Under the pieces are notes generated by a model, which did not search any database, was not told where the DNA came from, and was given only the letters and a program-made list of their open reading frames with translations. 38,843 bases of DNA from RSA11 sp036564135 (GTDB lineage: Bacteria; Actinomycetota; Thermoleophilia; Solirubrobacterales; 70-9), in assembly GCA_036564135.1 (NCBI GenBank), contig DATCLC010000026.1, forward strand, positions 1 to 38,843, given 5' to 3'. Shown piece after piece: positions 1 through 8,479 of this stretch. A program made the position numbers and the translations under genes. The stretch's first letter is position 1. Each line of letters opens with the position of its first letter.

Positions 1-4
1 GGCG

Positions 5-769
5 CTAGCCCGCGCCGCCGTTCTCGGCCGCAGCGGCGTCCACGCGGCCCGTGCCGCCGCCCAGGTAGAGGTCGGCGACCTTGGGGTCGGCGATCAGCTC
101 GGGGCCGGGGCCCTGGAAGCGGTTCTGGCCGAGGTCCAGCACGTAGCCCCGGTGGGAGAGGGCGAGGGCGCGACGGGCGTTCTGCTCGACCATGAGGATC
201 GTCACGCCCGCGGCGTTCACCTCCATCACCTTCTCGAAGATCGCGTCCACGAAGGCCGGCGCGAGGCCCGCGGAGGGCTCGTCGAGCAGCACGATCTCGG
301 GCTCGGGCATGAGCGCGCGGGCCATCGCGACCATCTGGCGCTCGCCGCCCGACATCGTGCCCGCGGCCTGCATGCGGCGCTCCTCGAGCCGCGGGAAGAA
401 CGCGTACATCTGCTGCATGCGCTCGCGCACGACGTCGTCGGGCTCGCCGAGCGCGCCCAGGCTGAGGTTCTCCTCGACCGTGAGGCTGGGGAAGACGTTG
501 TCGAGCTGCGGCACGTAGGTCACGCCCTTGCGCGTCACCGAGTGCGGCGCGAGCCCGGTGATGTCCTCGCCGTACAGCTTCACCGCGCCCTCGCGCGGCG
601 GCACGAGGCCGAACACGGACTTCATGAGCGTCGACTTGCCCGCGCCGTTGGGCCCGACGATCGTGACGATCTCGCCGCGGTTCACGGTGATGTCGACGCC
701 GCGCAGGATGTCGACCTCGGGCGTGTAGCCCGCGACGAGCCCCTCGACGCGCAGGACCTCCTCAGCCAC
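5..769 (-). CDS. livF: Branched-chain amino-acid type ABC transporter ATPase (LivF)
   Basis: Cytoplasmic ATPase that energises import of branched-chain amino acids or related substrates (LivF family). The Walker A GPNGAGKST lies near residues 39-47, the Q-loop near 88, the signature MSGGERQ near 139-145 and Walker B VLLDEPS near 160-166. The length of about 254 residues is normal. The frame opens at a GTG at 778, but the Shine-Dalgarno-like GGGAGG at 779-784 touches that codon and sits 9 nt before the GTG at 769, so 769 is preferred. It is the last gene of the minus-strand run livH-livM-livG-livF and starts just after the livG stop. The substrate cannot be read from the sequence; amides, urea or aromatic compounds are alternatives for this family. 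Confidence 0.9.
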   Translation of the reverse strand: MAEEVLRVEGLVAGYTPEVDILRGVDITVNRGEIVTIVGPNGAGKSTLMKSVFGLVPPREGAVKLYGEDITGLAPHSVTRKGVTYVPQLDNVFPSLTVEENLSLGALGEPDDVVRERMQQMYAFFPRLEERRMQAAGTMSGGERQMVAMARALMPEPEIVLLDEPSAGLAPAFVDAIFEKVMEVNAAGVTILMVEQNARRALALSHRGYVLDLGQNRFQGPGPELIADPKVADLYLGGGTGRVDAAAAENGGAG

Positions 770-1619
770 CCTGCACACCTCCCTCGGCCTCGGTCGGCGG
801 GGGGGTCGGCGGCCCCTCGGGCACGTCGGTCTCGGAGCTGCCGCCCAGGTACGCGTCGACGACGCGCTGGTCGGAGCGCACCTCCTCGGGGGTGCCGCGC
901 GCGATCACGCGCCCGAGCGCCATCACGATCACCTCGTCGGAGTGGTTCATGACCACCTCCATGTCGTGCTCGACGAAGAGGAACGTCACGCCCTCCTCGG
1001 TGCGCAGTCGCTCCATGTGTTCGAGTAGGCGCCGGCCCAGACTGGGGTTGATGCCCGCCATCGGCTCGTCGAGCAGCACCATGCGCGGCTCCGTCATCAG
1101 CGCCCGCGCGAGTTCCAGGAGCTTGCGCTGGCCGCCGGAGAGCGTAGCCGCGTAGTCGTTCGCCTTGTCCTCGAGATTGAACGTGCGCAGGAGCTCGTAG
1201 GCGTGCTCGTACGCCTCCCTCTCGCGCTGGCGCACCGCCCGCCGGCGCGCGAGCAGCGTCGCGAGGTTCTCGCCCGGGTTGCGGGGCGCGGCGAGCAGCA
1301 TGTTGTCGATCACGGGCATCGCCCCGAGCGCCTTCGTGATCTGGAAGGTGCGCACCATCCCGCGCTTGGTGATCGCGTACGGCGGCTTGCCGAAGATCGA
1401 CTCCCCGTTGTAGGTGATCTCGCCCGCCTGCGCCTTGTAGAAGCCGGTGATGACGTTGAAGAGCGTCGTCTTGCCGGCGCCGTTCGGGCCGATCAGCGCC
1501 GTGATCGAGCCCTCGCGCACATCGAACGTCGCGCCGTTCACGGCCTTGATGCCGCCGAAGGACAGGTGCACGTCCTCGACGTTGAGGATCGGCTTGCCGC
1601 CTGCGCGCGCTTCAGTCAC
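762..1619 (-). CDS. livG: Branched-chain amino-acid type ABC transporter ATPase (LivG)
   Basis: Second ATPase of the importer. It carries Walker A GPNGAGKTT (residues about 44-52), a Q-loop in the RTFQITKAL stretch, the signature LSGGQRKLLELA near 160 and Walker B VLLDEPMAGINP near 180. The AGINP sequence and the C-terminal region ending in YLGG are typical of the LivG/BCA_ABC_TP_C family. A proline- and glutamate-rich tail of about 20 residues follows and looks nonessential. The GTG start overlaps the end of livM by 8 bp, so translation is probably coupled. LivG pairs with LivF as a heterodimer under the two permeases. Confidence 0.92.
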   Translation of the reverse strand: MTEARAGGKPILNVEDVHLSFGGIKAVNGATFDVREGSITALIGPNGAGKTTLFNVITGFYKAQAGEITYNGESIFGKPPYAITKRGMVRTFQITKALGAMPVIDNMLLAAPRNPGENLATLLARRRAVRQREREAYEHAYELLRTFNLEDKANDYAATLSGGQRKLLELARALMTEPRMVLLDEPMAGINPSLGRRLLEHMERLRTEEGVTFLFVEHDMEVVMNHSDEVIVMALGRVIARGTPEEVRSDQRVVDAYLGGSSETDVPEGPPTPPPTEAEGGVQGG

Positions 1620-2613
1620 CGAGCACCATCTCCTCGCGCTTGCCGAAGGCGCCCTGCGGGCGGAAGGCCATGAGCAGGATGAGCACGACGCCCACGACCA
1701 TGAACCGCAGCGCCGCCTGCTTGTCGGCCGACAGCGGCAGGTCCAAAAACCGGAAGCCCTCGAGCACGGTCCACAGGATGATCGAGCCCACCAGGACGCC
1801 GCCGAACGTCGCCATTCCGCCCAGCACCAGGATCGCGTAACCCAGGAAGGTGTACAGCGGCTCGAAGTTGTCCTGGCTCACCGACTGCAGGTTGAACGCC
1901 AAAAACCAGCCGGCGATCGCGCCCAGCCCCGCCGCGATCGCCAGCGACTGGAGCTTGTAGGAGAAGACGTTCTTGCCGAGCGCCCGCGCCGCGTCCTCGT
2001 CCTCGCGGATCGCGCGCAGCACGCGGCCCCAGGGCGAGCGGATGAGCAGCGTCATCCCGATCGCGAGCAGCCCGAGCGCGATCCAGACGACGATCAGCAG
2101 GGGCAGGTTCTCGAACTCCCTGCCGCCCAGCCCGATCGGATCGAGCACGTTCTCGGCGATCCAGTCGGACACCTTGAACCACGGGTCGGTGAAGAACACG
2201 TCGTTCTCGAGCTCGAGCGAGAGCGTGCCCTGGTTGCCGCCGGTCAGCCCGCGCGCGTTCTGAGCGATGTCGCGGACGATCTCCGAGAAGGCGATCGTCG
2301 CGATCGCGAAGTAGTCGGCGCGCAGTCGCAGCGACGGCATCCCGATCAGCACGCCGATCGCCATCGTGATCAGGATCGAGAGCAACAGCGCGAGCAGGAA
2401 CGGCAACCCGACCTCGACGACCAGGATGATCGCCGAGTAGGCGCCGATCGCCATGAAGCCTGCCTGGCCGAAGTTGACGATGCCCGTGTAGCCCACGTTG
2501 AGCTGGAGGCCGAGCACGAAGATCCCGTAGATCCCGGCGAGCACGCCGACGCCGATCCAGAACTCCCAGGCCGTCAGGAAGTCGAATGAGATGGCCAGAG
2601 GCAGTGAGATCAC
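1612..2613 (-). CDS. livM: Branched-chain amino-acid type ABC transporter permease (LivM)
   Basis: Integral membrane permease of 333 residues with about 8-10 hydrophobic segments. The stretch LNVGYTGIVNFGQAGFMAIG near residues 37-56 is the hallmark of LivM/LivH-type permeases. The cytoplasmic loop with SPWGRVLRAIREDEDAARAL near 193-212 is the coupling region that contacts the ATPases. The C-terminus ends in FRPQGAFGKREE, typical of LivM. GTG start overlapping the livH stop (GTGA). It should form a heterodimeric channel with LivH. Confidence 0.92.
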   Translation of the reverse strand: MISLPLAISFDFLTAWEFWIGVGVLAGIYGIFVLGLQLNVGYTGIVNFGQAGFMAIGAYSAIILVVEVGLPFLLALLLSILITMAIGVLIGMPSLRLRADYFAIATIAFSEIVRDIAQNARGLTGGNQGTLSLELENDVFFTDPWFKVSDWIAENVLDPIGLGGREFENLPLLIVVWIALGLLAIGMTLLIRSPWGRVLRAIREDEDAARALGKNVFSYKLQSLAIAAGLGAIAGWFLAFNLQSVSQDNFEPLYTFLGYAILVLGGMATFGGVLVGSIILWTVLEGFRFLDLPLSADKQAALRFMVVGVVLILLMAFRPQGAFGKREEMVLGD

Positions 2614-3632
2614 AGCGTCCGCTCCCTACCGAAGATGCCCTGCGGGCGGATGATCAGGACGATGATGAGCACGACGAAGCTGACCGCCACCTTCCATTCG
2701 GGCGCGAACACGAGCGTCGACCACTCCTGCGCGAGGCCGATCACGATCCCACCGGCGAGCGCGCCGAAGGCGTTGCCGATGCCGCCGAGCACAACCGCGG
2801 CGAAGATCGGGAGCAGCAGGAAGAACCCGGTGTTCGGGTTGAGCGAGCCCGACGAGGCGACGACCAGCACGCCGGCGAGCCCGGCGAGCCCGGCTGCCAA
2901 GAACCATGTGATGTAGACGACGCGGCCGGTGTCGATGCCGGTCGTCTCGGCCAGGTCGAAGTTGTCGGCGAGCGCGCGCATCTCGCGACCCAGGCGCGTC
3001 GAGCGCAGCATCCAGGCGACCGCGGAGAGCACGACGAAGCCCGTGATCACGACGTAGAGCTCCGTGCGCCCGATCGTGAGGTCGAGGAACGTGTACGTGC
3101 TGGTCACGTCGACGTCGAGCGCCCGCGGCTGCGTGCCCGCGACGAACTGGATCGCGTTGCGCAGCACGAACGCGAGGCCGAGCGCCATCAGGAGCAGCTG
3201 CAGCATGCCGGCGCGCTTGCGCCGCATGGGCCGCCACATGACCTTCTCGGTGGCCACGCCGAAGAGCCCGACCAGCACGACCGCGAACAGGATCGCGAGG
3301 AAGATCGGCAGGCCGAGCGTGACGTTGAAGAAGAAGCCGATGTACGCGCCGAGCGTGAGCGTGTCGCCGTGCGCGAAGTTGACGAGCTTGAGGATCCCGT
3401 AGACGAGGGTGAGCCCGATCGCGCCGAGCGCGAAGTAGGAGCCCGCGACGAGCCCGTTCACCGAGCGCTGCGCGAAGGGCTGAAGGCCCTCGGCGATGAT
3501 CAGGAGCAGGGCGATGATCGCGAGCACGCCGACGGCAACCCACGCAGGGTTGCGCCGTGCCCAGTCGAGGGCACCGGCTCGTACGCCAAGTGGCGGCCCG
3601 ATTGCCTCTCCACCCTCCATTAGCGGCGGCAT
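2610..3632 (-). CDS. livH: Branched-chain amino-acid type ABC transporter permease (LivH)
   Basis: Membrane permease of 340 residues, partner of LivM. GLVAGSYFALGAIGLTLVYG near residues 79-98 and LVNFAHGDTLTLGAYIGFF after it are the LivH signature; it ends with IIRPQGIFGRERTL. The first ATG (3632) overlaps a candidate -10 box, TAGGAT on the minus strand at 3631-3636. If that box is used, the start would be the fifth codon, ATG at 3620. An N-terminal hydrophilic stretch of about 30 residues precedes the first membrane segment. A 39-bp gap separates it from the upstream dehydrogenase gene, so both may share a transcript. Confidence 0.9.
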   Translation of the reverse strand: MPPLMEGGEAIGPPLGVRAGALDWARRNPAWVAVGVLAIIALLLIIAEGLQPFAQRSVNGLVAGSYFALGAIGLTLVYGILKLVNFAHGDTLTLGAYIGFFFNVTLGLPIFLAILFAVVLVGLFGVATEKVMWRPMRRKRAGMLQLLLMALGLAFVLRNAIQFVAGTQPRALDVDVTSTYTFLDLTIGRTELYVVITGFVVLSAVAWMLRSTRLGREMRALADNFDLAETTGIDTGRVVYITWFLAAGLAGLAGVLVVASSGSLNPNTGFFLLLPIFAAVVLGGIGNAFGALAGGIVIGLAQEWSTLVFAPEWKVAVSFVVLIIVLIIRPQGIFGRERTL

Positions 3633-3657
3633 CCTATGCGAATTGCAACGTGAACAA
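3631..3657 (-). promoter_or_regulatory. Candidate promoter upstream of livH
   Basis: On the minus strand, TTGTTC (3652-3657) and TAGGAT (3631-3636) are separated by 15 bp in an unusually AT-rich patch between the dehydrogenase gene and livH. The spacing is short for a sigma-70-type promoter. If active, it starts the message inside the annotated livH N-terminus and gives the transporter its own promoter. Confidence 0.35.
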
Positions 3658-3671
3658 GCGCGCTTTGCTCC

Positions 3672-4748
3672 TCACCCCGTGGCCCCCGCCGCAGGCAGCT
3701 TACGCGAGACGCGCTCGATCACGGCGTCAGTGAACTCCCGGGTGCCCGCGTGCCCGCCCAGATCGGCCGTCCGCACGCCCTCCGCGACCGCCTCCGCGAC
3801 GCTCGCGCGGATCGCTCGGGCGGCCTCGGCGCAGCCCTCGGCGCGCTCGAGGAGCGCGGCCGCCGCGAGGATCATCGCCATCGGGTTGGCGACGTCCTTG
3901 CCCTCCAGCGCGGGAGCGGTTCCGTGGGGCGCCTCCGCCATGACGACGGCGGGTCGCAGCTCCGAGTCGAGGGCGAGCAGCAGCGACTCGGCGCCCGCGA
4001 TCGAGCCGAACATCGGCAGGACGAGGTCGGACAGCAGGTCTCCGTCGCGGTTCAGGCAGGGGATGACGAGCGGCGCGTCGGCCGCGCCCGAGACCAGCCC
4101 GGCGAGCGTCGCGTCGATCAGCACCGGCTCGTAGGCGACGTCCGGGTGGCGCTCCGCGGCCGCGTCCATCTCCTCCTTGAGCATCCCCTCGTACACCGGG
4201 CTCACGGTCCACTTCGGGCCGCCGTAGACCTTGCCGCCCATCCGCCGCGCCTCGCGGAACGCGTACTCGGCGACCGCCCGGCAGTGCGAGCGGCGGATCG
4301 TCTCGGTGCGGTGGGCGAGCTCGTCCCCGTCCTCGGTCCGCTCGCGCCACTGCTCGGCCCCGTAGGCGTCGCCGACCGCCATCCGGCAGATCGAGATCGG
4401 GTGGTGCACGCCGGCCACCGGCGTCACCCCCGGGATGCGCCGCCCGGTGCGCACGATCAGCGTGCCGTCGATCGCCTCGCGCAGGATGCGGTTCGGGCTG
4501 CCCACGTCGTCGGCGCCCTCGGGCGTGATCGTCGCGGCCTTGAGCCCGAAGCCGGTCTCCCGCATGCGCTGCGCCGCCTCCAGGCAGACGCCGTTGTTGG
4601 TGGCGCGCCGCCGCTCCAGCGAGAGGTCAAAGCGCTCGATCGCTACGTCCACGCCGATCACGGCGGGGTCGAGCACCCGGAGCGCCTCCTCGAGGAGCTC
4701 CTGTCCAGTCTGATCGCCCTCCAGCGCGACTATGCTGACCGCGGGCAT
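3672..4748 (-). CDS. Isocitrate/isopropylmalate dehydrogenase family protein
   Basis: Probable NAD(P)-dependent decarboxylating beta-hydroxyacid dehydrogenase, 358 residues. GLKAATITPEG near residues 68-78, SPNRILREAIDGTLIVR after it and ICRMAVGDAYGAEQ near 125-138 resemble the substrate-binding blocks of eukaryotic-type isocitrate dehydrogenases. The cofactor-loop motif AEAPHGTAPALEGKDVANP near 271-289 is the family signature. Conserved aspartates expected for the divalent metal lie in the NRDGDLLSDLV region. It is first in a minus-strand run with livHMGF, 39 bp downstream. Whether it uses isocitrate, isopropylmalate, tartrate or another malate derivative cannot be decided here, so no symbol is given. 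Confidence 0.85.
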   Translation of the reverse strand: MPAVSIVALEGDQTGQELLEEALRVLDPAVIGVDVAIERFDLSLERRRATNNGVCLEAAQRMRETGFGLKAATITPEGADDVGSPNRILREAIDGTLIVRTGRRIPGVTPVAGVHHPISICRMAVGDAYGAEQWRERTEDGDELAHRTETIRRSHCRAVAEYAFREARRMGGKVYGGPKWTVSPVYEGMLKEEMDAAAERHPDVAYEPVLIDATLAGLVSGAADAPLVIPCLNRDGDLLSDLVLPMFGSIAGAESLLLALDSELRPAVVMAEAPHGTAPALEGKDVANPMAMILAAAALLERAEGCAEAARAIRASVAEAVAEGVRTADLGGHAGTREFTDAVIERVSRKLPAAGATG

Positions 4749-4768
4749 GGAGAGGCTCCGAGGGTCGG

Positions 4769-5104
4769 ATGGTCGCTGAACACTGCAGCTGGTGCGGGGC
4801 GGAGGTCGAGGCCGACGACGGATACCGCGCTTACGAGCCCGCGGGCGAGCGGCGCGCGGTCTTCTGCCGGCTCGAGCACGTCGTCCCGTGGGGCATCAAG
4901 GGCGCGTTCTGGGAGGCGGGCGCCCTCGACGATCCGCACCTGACCGAGTCCGGCTCGTTCACGTGCTCGCAGTGCGGGACCGACCTCGACCCCGAGGTCC
5001 ACGTCGTGCTGGTGCGCCACCGCGGGGAGCACCGGATCGCGGATCACTTCTGCGGCGTCGATCATCTCGTCGATTGGGCGAAGGCGGGGGGCCGCTGGCA
5101 GTAG
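4769..5104 (+). CDS. Small protein with two zinc-finger-like repeats
   Basis: Protein of 111 residues that I do not recognise. It is built from two similar units: C6-x2-C9 followed by C33-x3-H37, and C66-x2-C69 followed by C95-x3-H99. Each unit ends in a similar H-h-V-x-W motif (HVVPW, HLVDW). The 60-residue offset indicates internal duplication, and each unit could hold one zinc through three Cys and one His. No signal peptide or membrane segment. It is divergent from the dehydrogenase gene and convergent with the ABC permease, whose stop lies 14 bp away. A TATGCT hexamer at 4731-4736 could be its -10 box. Function unknown. Confidence 0.72.
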   Translation: MVAEHCSWCGAEVEADDGYRAYEPAGERRAVFCRLEHVVPWGIKGAFWEAGALDDPHLTESGSFTCSQCGTDLDPEVHVVLVRHRGEHRIADHFCGVDHLVDWAKAGGRWQ

Positions 5105-5117
5105 CGGCCGCGCACCC

Positions 5118-7700
5118 TCACTCATACTGCAGCGCCTCGATCAGGTCGAGCTTCGAGGTGCGGCGCGCCGGCCCGATCGCGGCGAGCACGCCGAGCACGA
5201 TCGCGGCGATCAGCACGACGATCGGCAGCGCGACCGGGATCGACAGCACCAGGCCCTCCTCCTCGAGCGCGTTCACGGCCAGCGACGCGAGCGCCAGCCC
5301 GATCACCGCCCCGACGATCGTCCCGAGCAGCGCGTTGATCACCGACTCGTAGCGCACCATGCGCCGGATCTGGCTGCGCGACGTGCCGATCGCGCGCAGC
5401 ATCGCGAGCTCGCGCGTGCGCTCGAGGATCGTGAGCGCGAGCGTGTTGACGATCCCGAAGACCGACACGATCACGGCGAGCCCCAGGAGCACGTAGATCA
5501 GCGTCACGAGCTGATCGACCTGCTGGGCCTGCTCGTCCTTGAGCTCCTGCTGGTTGCGCGCCTCCGCCACGGGGAAGCGCTCGGCGAGCAGCTCGTCGAC
5601 GGCGGCGCGCGTCGCGTCGGGGTCGGCGCCATCCTCGAAGCCGACGAGCACCGAGAACTCGCCGCGGGCCCCGAACTGCTCGCGCAGGGTCTCGCGGGGC
5701 AGCGAGAGCGTGCCCACGAACAGGCCGGCCGGGTCGCGGATGCTGCCCGCGACCGTCACGGTCAGCGTCTCGCCGCCCGGCCCGGTGAGCTCGACCTCGT
5801 CGCCGACGCCGACCCCGTTGTCCTCACCCCAGCCGGCCTCGACGATCGCGCCGTCAGGGGGCAGGGTCCGCAGGGTCTCGTCGTCCCCCTCGACCCACTC
5901 GAGGTTGGTGATCTCCGGCAGGCTGCGCTCGAGCCCGCCGAGGAAGGTCTCCTGGTCGAGGTCCTCGATTCGCGCCGGGATGCTGGTCAGCGGCGTGGCC
6001 ACGGCGACGCCGTCGAGCTCCCCGACCTCGGTGGCGATCGCCGAGGGGATGGGGGAGAAGCCGTCCTGGTTGAGGATCGCGAGGTCCCCCGAGAACTGCC
6101 GGTCGAGCGTCTCGCTGATCGACGCCTTGAGCGACGCCGAGAAGACGCCCACGAACACCACCAGCGCGACCCCGATCATGAGCGCGGCCGCGGTGGTCGC
6201 CGTGCGGCCGGGCTGCCGCTGGGCGTTCTGGCGCGCGAGGTGCCCGGTGACGCCCCGCAGCTTGTCGATCGGCCAGCCGATCGCGCTCGCGATCGGCGGC
6301 ACGAAGCGGCCGCCGAGCATCGCGACGCCGATGAAGAGCAGCACGAGGCCGAGCCCGAGCTGGCTCAGCGCCGACTCGACGGAGCCGCTCGAGGTGAGGC
6401 CGAGGGCGATGAAAACCGCGCCCGCCAGGGCCACGATCGCGGCGATCACCGTGCGCCGCCGCCGCTTGCGCTCGGCCCCCTCGAGCGAGCCGCCGCTCTC
6501 GCGCAGGGCCTCGAGCGGGGCGACGCGCGTCGCGCGCAGCGCCGGGAAGAGCGCGGCGACGAGCGTCGAGCCGACGCCCACGATCAGCGCGATCAGGATC
6601 GTGCCGGAGTCGAGCCGCAGCGAGCTGACCGGCAGCGTGAAGCCCATGCTGGAGAACAGCGCCTTGATCAGCTCCACGAAGCCGAAGCCGCCGGCGATCC
6701 CCAACACCGACGCGAGCAGGCCGATGAGCGCGGCCTCCACCAGTACGGTGAGGAGGATCTGGCGCGCCGAGGCGCCGAGCGTGCGCAGCATCGCGAACTC
6801 CCGCACTCGCTGGGCGACGGTGATCGCGAACGTGTTGAAGATCAGAAAGCCGCCCACGAAGACCGCGATCCCGGCGAACACGAGCAGGGCGGTGGAGAGG
6901 AAGCCGAAGCCCTGCTCGAGGTCCCCGGCGTCCTCCGTCGCGACGTCGCTGCCGGTGGCGACCTGCAGGGTGTCGGGCAGCCGGCGATCGAGGGCGGCGG
7001 CGAGCGCCTCGGGCTCGGTGCCCTCGGCCGCCTCCACGTCGACCTCGTCGAAGCGCCCCGGCTTCTCGGTGAGCCGGCGCGCCTCGGGCAGGGTGAACTG
7101 GGCCAGGCTCGCCCCGAGCAGCGACTCGGCCTCGCCGAACTTCGTGAGCCCGACGAGCGTGTACTCGCGCGTGCCCGTCGCGCCGGTGATGCGCACCCGG
7201 TCGCCGATCTCGAAGCCGGCGTCCTCGGCGCTCTGCTGGTCGAGGGAGAACTCGTTGTCGCTCTCCGGGCGCCGCCCGTCGACGACCTCGAGCGCCTCGA
7301 AGCGATCGGTCTCCATGACGGACAGGGCGATGTGGGGTGGCCCGCCCTGCGGGGGCCCAATGCGCTCGCCGTCCTCGCCCAGGATCGTGATCGCCTGGTC
7401 GTCGGCGATCAGGCCCTCGGCGTGCGCGACGCCGTCGGCCGCGCGCACGGCCTCCAGCACGGACTCGGGGAAGCCCGTGCGCGGGCCTTCGCCGAACTCG
7501 CCCTCGACCTCGACCCGAGGCCGGACGATGACGTCGATGTCCTCGTTGACGTCCGTGAACAGGTCGTTGATCGCCCGGTCCACCGAGTCGCTGAGCAACA
7601 GCGTCCCGGCGACCATCGCCACGCCGAAGAACACGGCGAGCGCGGTGGAGAGCGCCCGGAACTTGCGGGCGGAGAAGTTGCGGAAGCCCAGGCCGAGCAT
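5118..7700 (-). CDS. FtsX/MacB-like ABC transporter permease
   Basis: Membrane protein of 860 residues with the duplicated FtsX layout. An N-terminal membrane segment (about 18-38) is followed by an extracytoplasmic MacB-like core (about 45-260) and a three-helix FtsX domain with LGASARQILLTVLVEAALIG. A linker membrane region follows, then GRTATTAAALMIGVALVVFVG, a second large external domain, and a C-terminal FtsX domain with TRELAMLRAIGTSRSQIRRM. This architecture fits lipoprotein-handling or peptide/antibiotic export permeases that work as mechanotransmitters. It lies 4 bp downstream of its ATPase. The cargo is unknown. Confidence 0.92.
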   Translation of the reverse strand: MLGLGFRNFSARKFRALSTALAVFFGVAMVAGTLLLSDSVDRAINDLFTDVNEDIDVIVRPRVEVEGEFGEGPRTGFPESVLEAVRAADGVAHAEGLIADDQAITILGEDGERIGPPQGGPPHIALSVMETDRFEALEVVDGRRPESDNEFSLDQQSAEDAGFEIGDRVRITGATGTREYTLVGLTKFGEAESLLGASLAQFTLPEARRLTEKPGRFDEVDVEAAEGTEPEALAAALDRRLPDTLQVATGSDVATEDAGDLEQGFGFLSTALLVFAGIAVFVGGFLIFNTFAITVAQRVREFAMLRTLGASARQILLTVLVEAALIGLLASVLGIAGGFGFVELIKALFSSMGFTLPVSSLRLDSGTILIALIVGVGSTLVAALFPALRATRVAPLEALRESGGSLEGAERKRRRRTVIAAIVALAGAVFIALGLTSSGSVESALSQLGLGLVLLFIGVAMLGGRFVPPIASAIGWPIDKLRGVTGHLARQNAQRQPGRTATTAAALMIGVALVVFVGVFSASLKASISETLDRQFSGDLAILNQDGFSPIPSAIATEVGELDGVAVATPLTSIPARIEDLDQETFLGGLERSLPEITNLEWVEGDDETLRTLPPDGAIVEAGWGEDNGVGVGDEVELTGPGGETLTVTVAGSIRDPAGLFVGTLSLPRETLREQFGARGEFSVLVGFEDGADPDATRAAVDELLAERFPVAEARNQQELKDEQAQQVDQLVTLIYVLLGLAVIVSVFGIVNTLALTILERTRELAMLRAIGTSRSQIRRMVRYESVINALLGTIVGAVIGLALASLAVNALEEEGLVLSIPVALPIVVLIAAIVLGVLAAIGPARRTSKLDLIEALQYE

Positions 7701-7704
7701 CGGC

Positions 7705-8466
7705 TCAGACCGAGCGCATCAGCTCGAGGACCTGCTCCTCGCCCTCAACCGGGGTGTCCGTGGCCACCATTCCGTCGACGAGCAGCACGACGCGGTCCGC
7801 GTAGGCGGCGACACGCGGGTCGTGGGTGACCACGACGACCGTGTGGCCGAGCTCGTCGACCGAGCGCCGCAGGAGCTCGAGCACCTGGGTCGAGGAGGCC
7901 GAGTCGAGGTTCCCGGTCGGCTCGTCGGCGAAGACGACGGCGGGTTTGGAGATCAGCGCGCGGGCGATCGCGACGCGCTGCTGCTGGCCGCCCGAGAGCT
8001 CGGCCGGCCGGTGGTGGCGGCGATCCGCGATCCCAACGGTGTCGAGGAGCTGCTCGAGCCACTGGCGGTCGACGCTGCGGCCGGCGATGCGCATCGGCAG
8101 GGTCACGTTCTCCTCGGCGTCGAGGACCGGGATGAGGTTGAAGAACTGGAAGATGAACCCGAGCTTGTCGCGGCGCAGGCGGGTGAGCTCGGCGTCGGAG
8201 AGGCCCGTGATCTCCGTCCCGTCGACCCAGACCTGGCCCGCGGTCGGCCGGTCGAGACCGGCGAGCAGGTGCATGAGCGTCGACTTGCCCGAACCCGACG
8301 GCCCGACGATGCTCGTGAGCTGTGCGCGCGGGAACTCGAGGTCCACGCCTGCGACCGCGTCGACGGCGGCCTCGCCCTCCCCGAAGCGGCGATGGAGGCC
8401 CGCGCAGCGAACCGCGGCTTCGGCGGACGGTTTGTGGTCGGTCGCCGTCACGTGGGGTTCGCTCAC
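7705..8466 (-). CDS. MacB/LolD-type ABC transporter ATPase
   Basis: ATPase partner of the FtsX-like permease, 253 residues. Walker A GPSGSGKST lies near residues 56-64, followed by LMHLLAGLDRPTAGQVWVDG as in LolD/MacB/FtsE. The signature is LSGGQQQRVAIARAL near 158-172, Walker B VVFADEPTGNLDS near 178-190, and the H-loop VVVTHDPR near 212. The ADEPTGNLD form is characteristic of this subfamily. It probably shares a message with the hydrolase gene upstream (13-bp gap) and the permease downstream. Confidence 0.93.
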   Translation of the reverse strand: MSEPHVTATDHKPSAEAAVRCAGLHRRFGEGEAAVDAVAGVDLEFPRAQLTSIVGPSGSGKSTLMHLLAGLDRPTAGQVWVDGTEITGLSDAELTRLRRDKLGFIFQFFNLIPVLDAEENVTLPMRIAGRSVDRQWLEQLLDTVGIADRRHHRPAELSGGQQQRVAIARALISKPAVVFADEPTGNLDSASSTQVLELLRRSVDELGHTVVVVTHDPRVAAYADRVVLLVDGMVATDTPVEGEEQVLELMRSV

Positions 8467-8479
8467 CGTAGCGAAGAGG

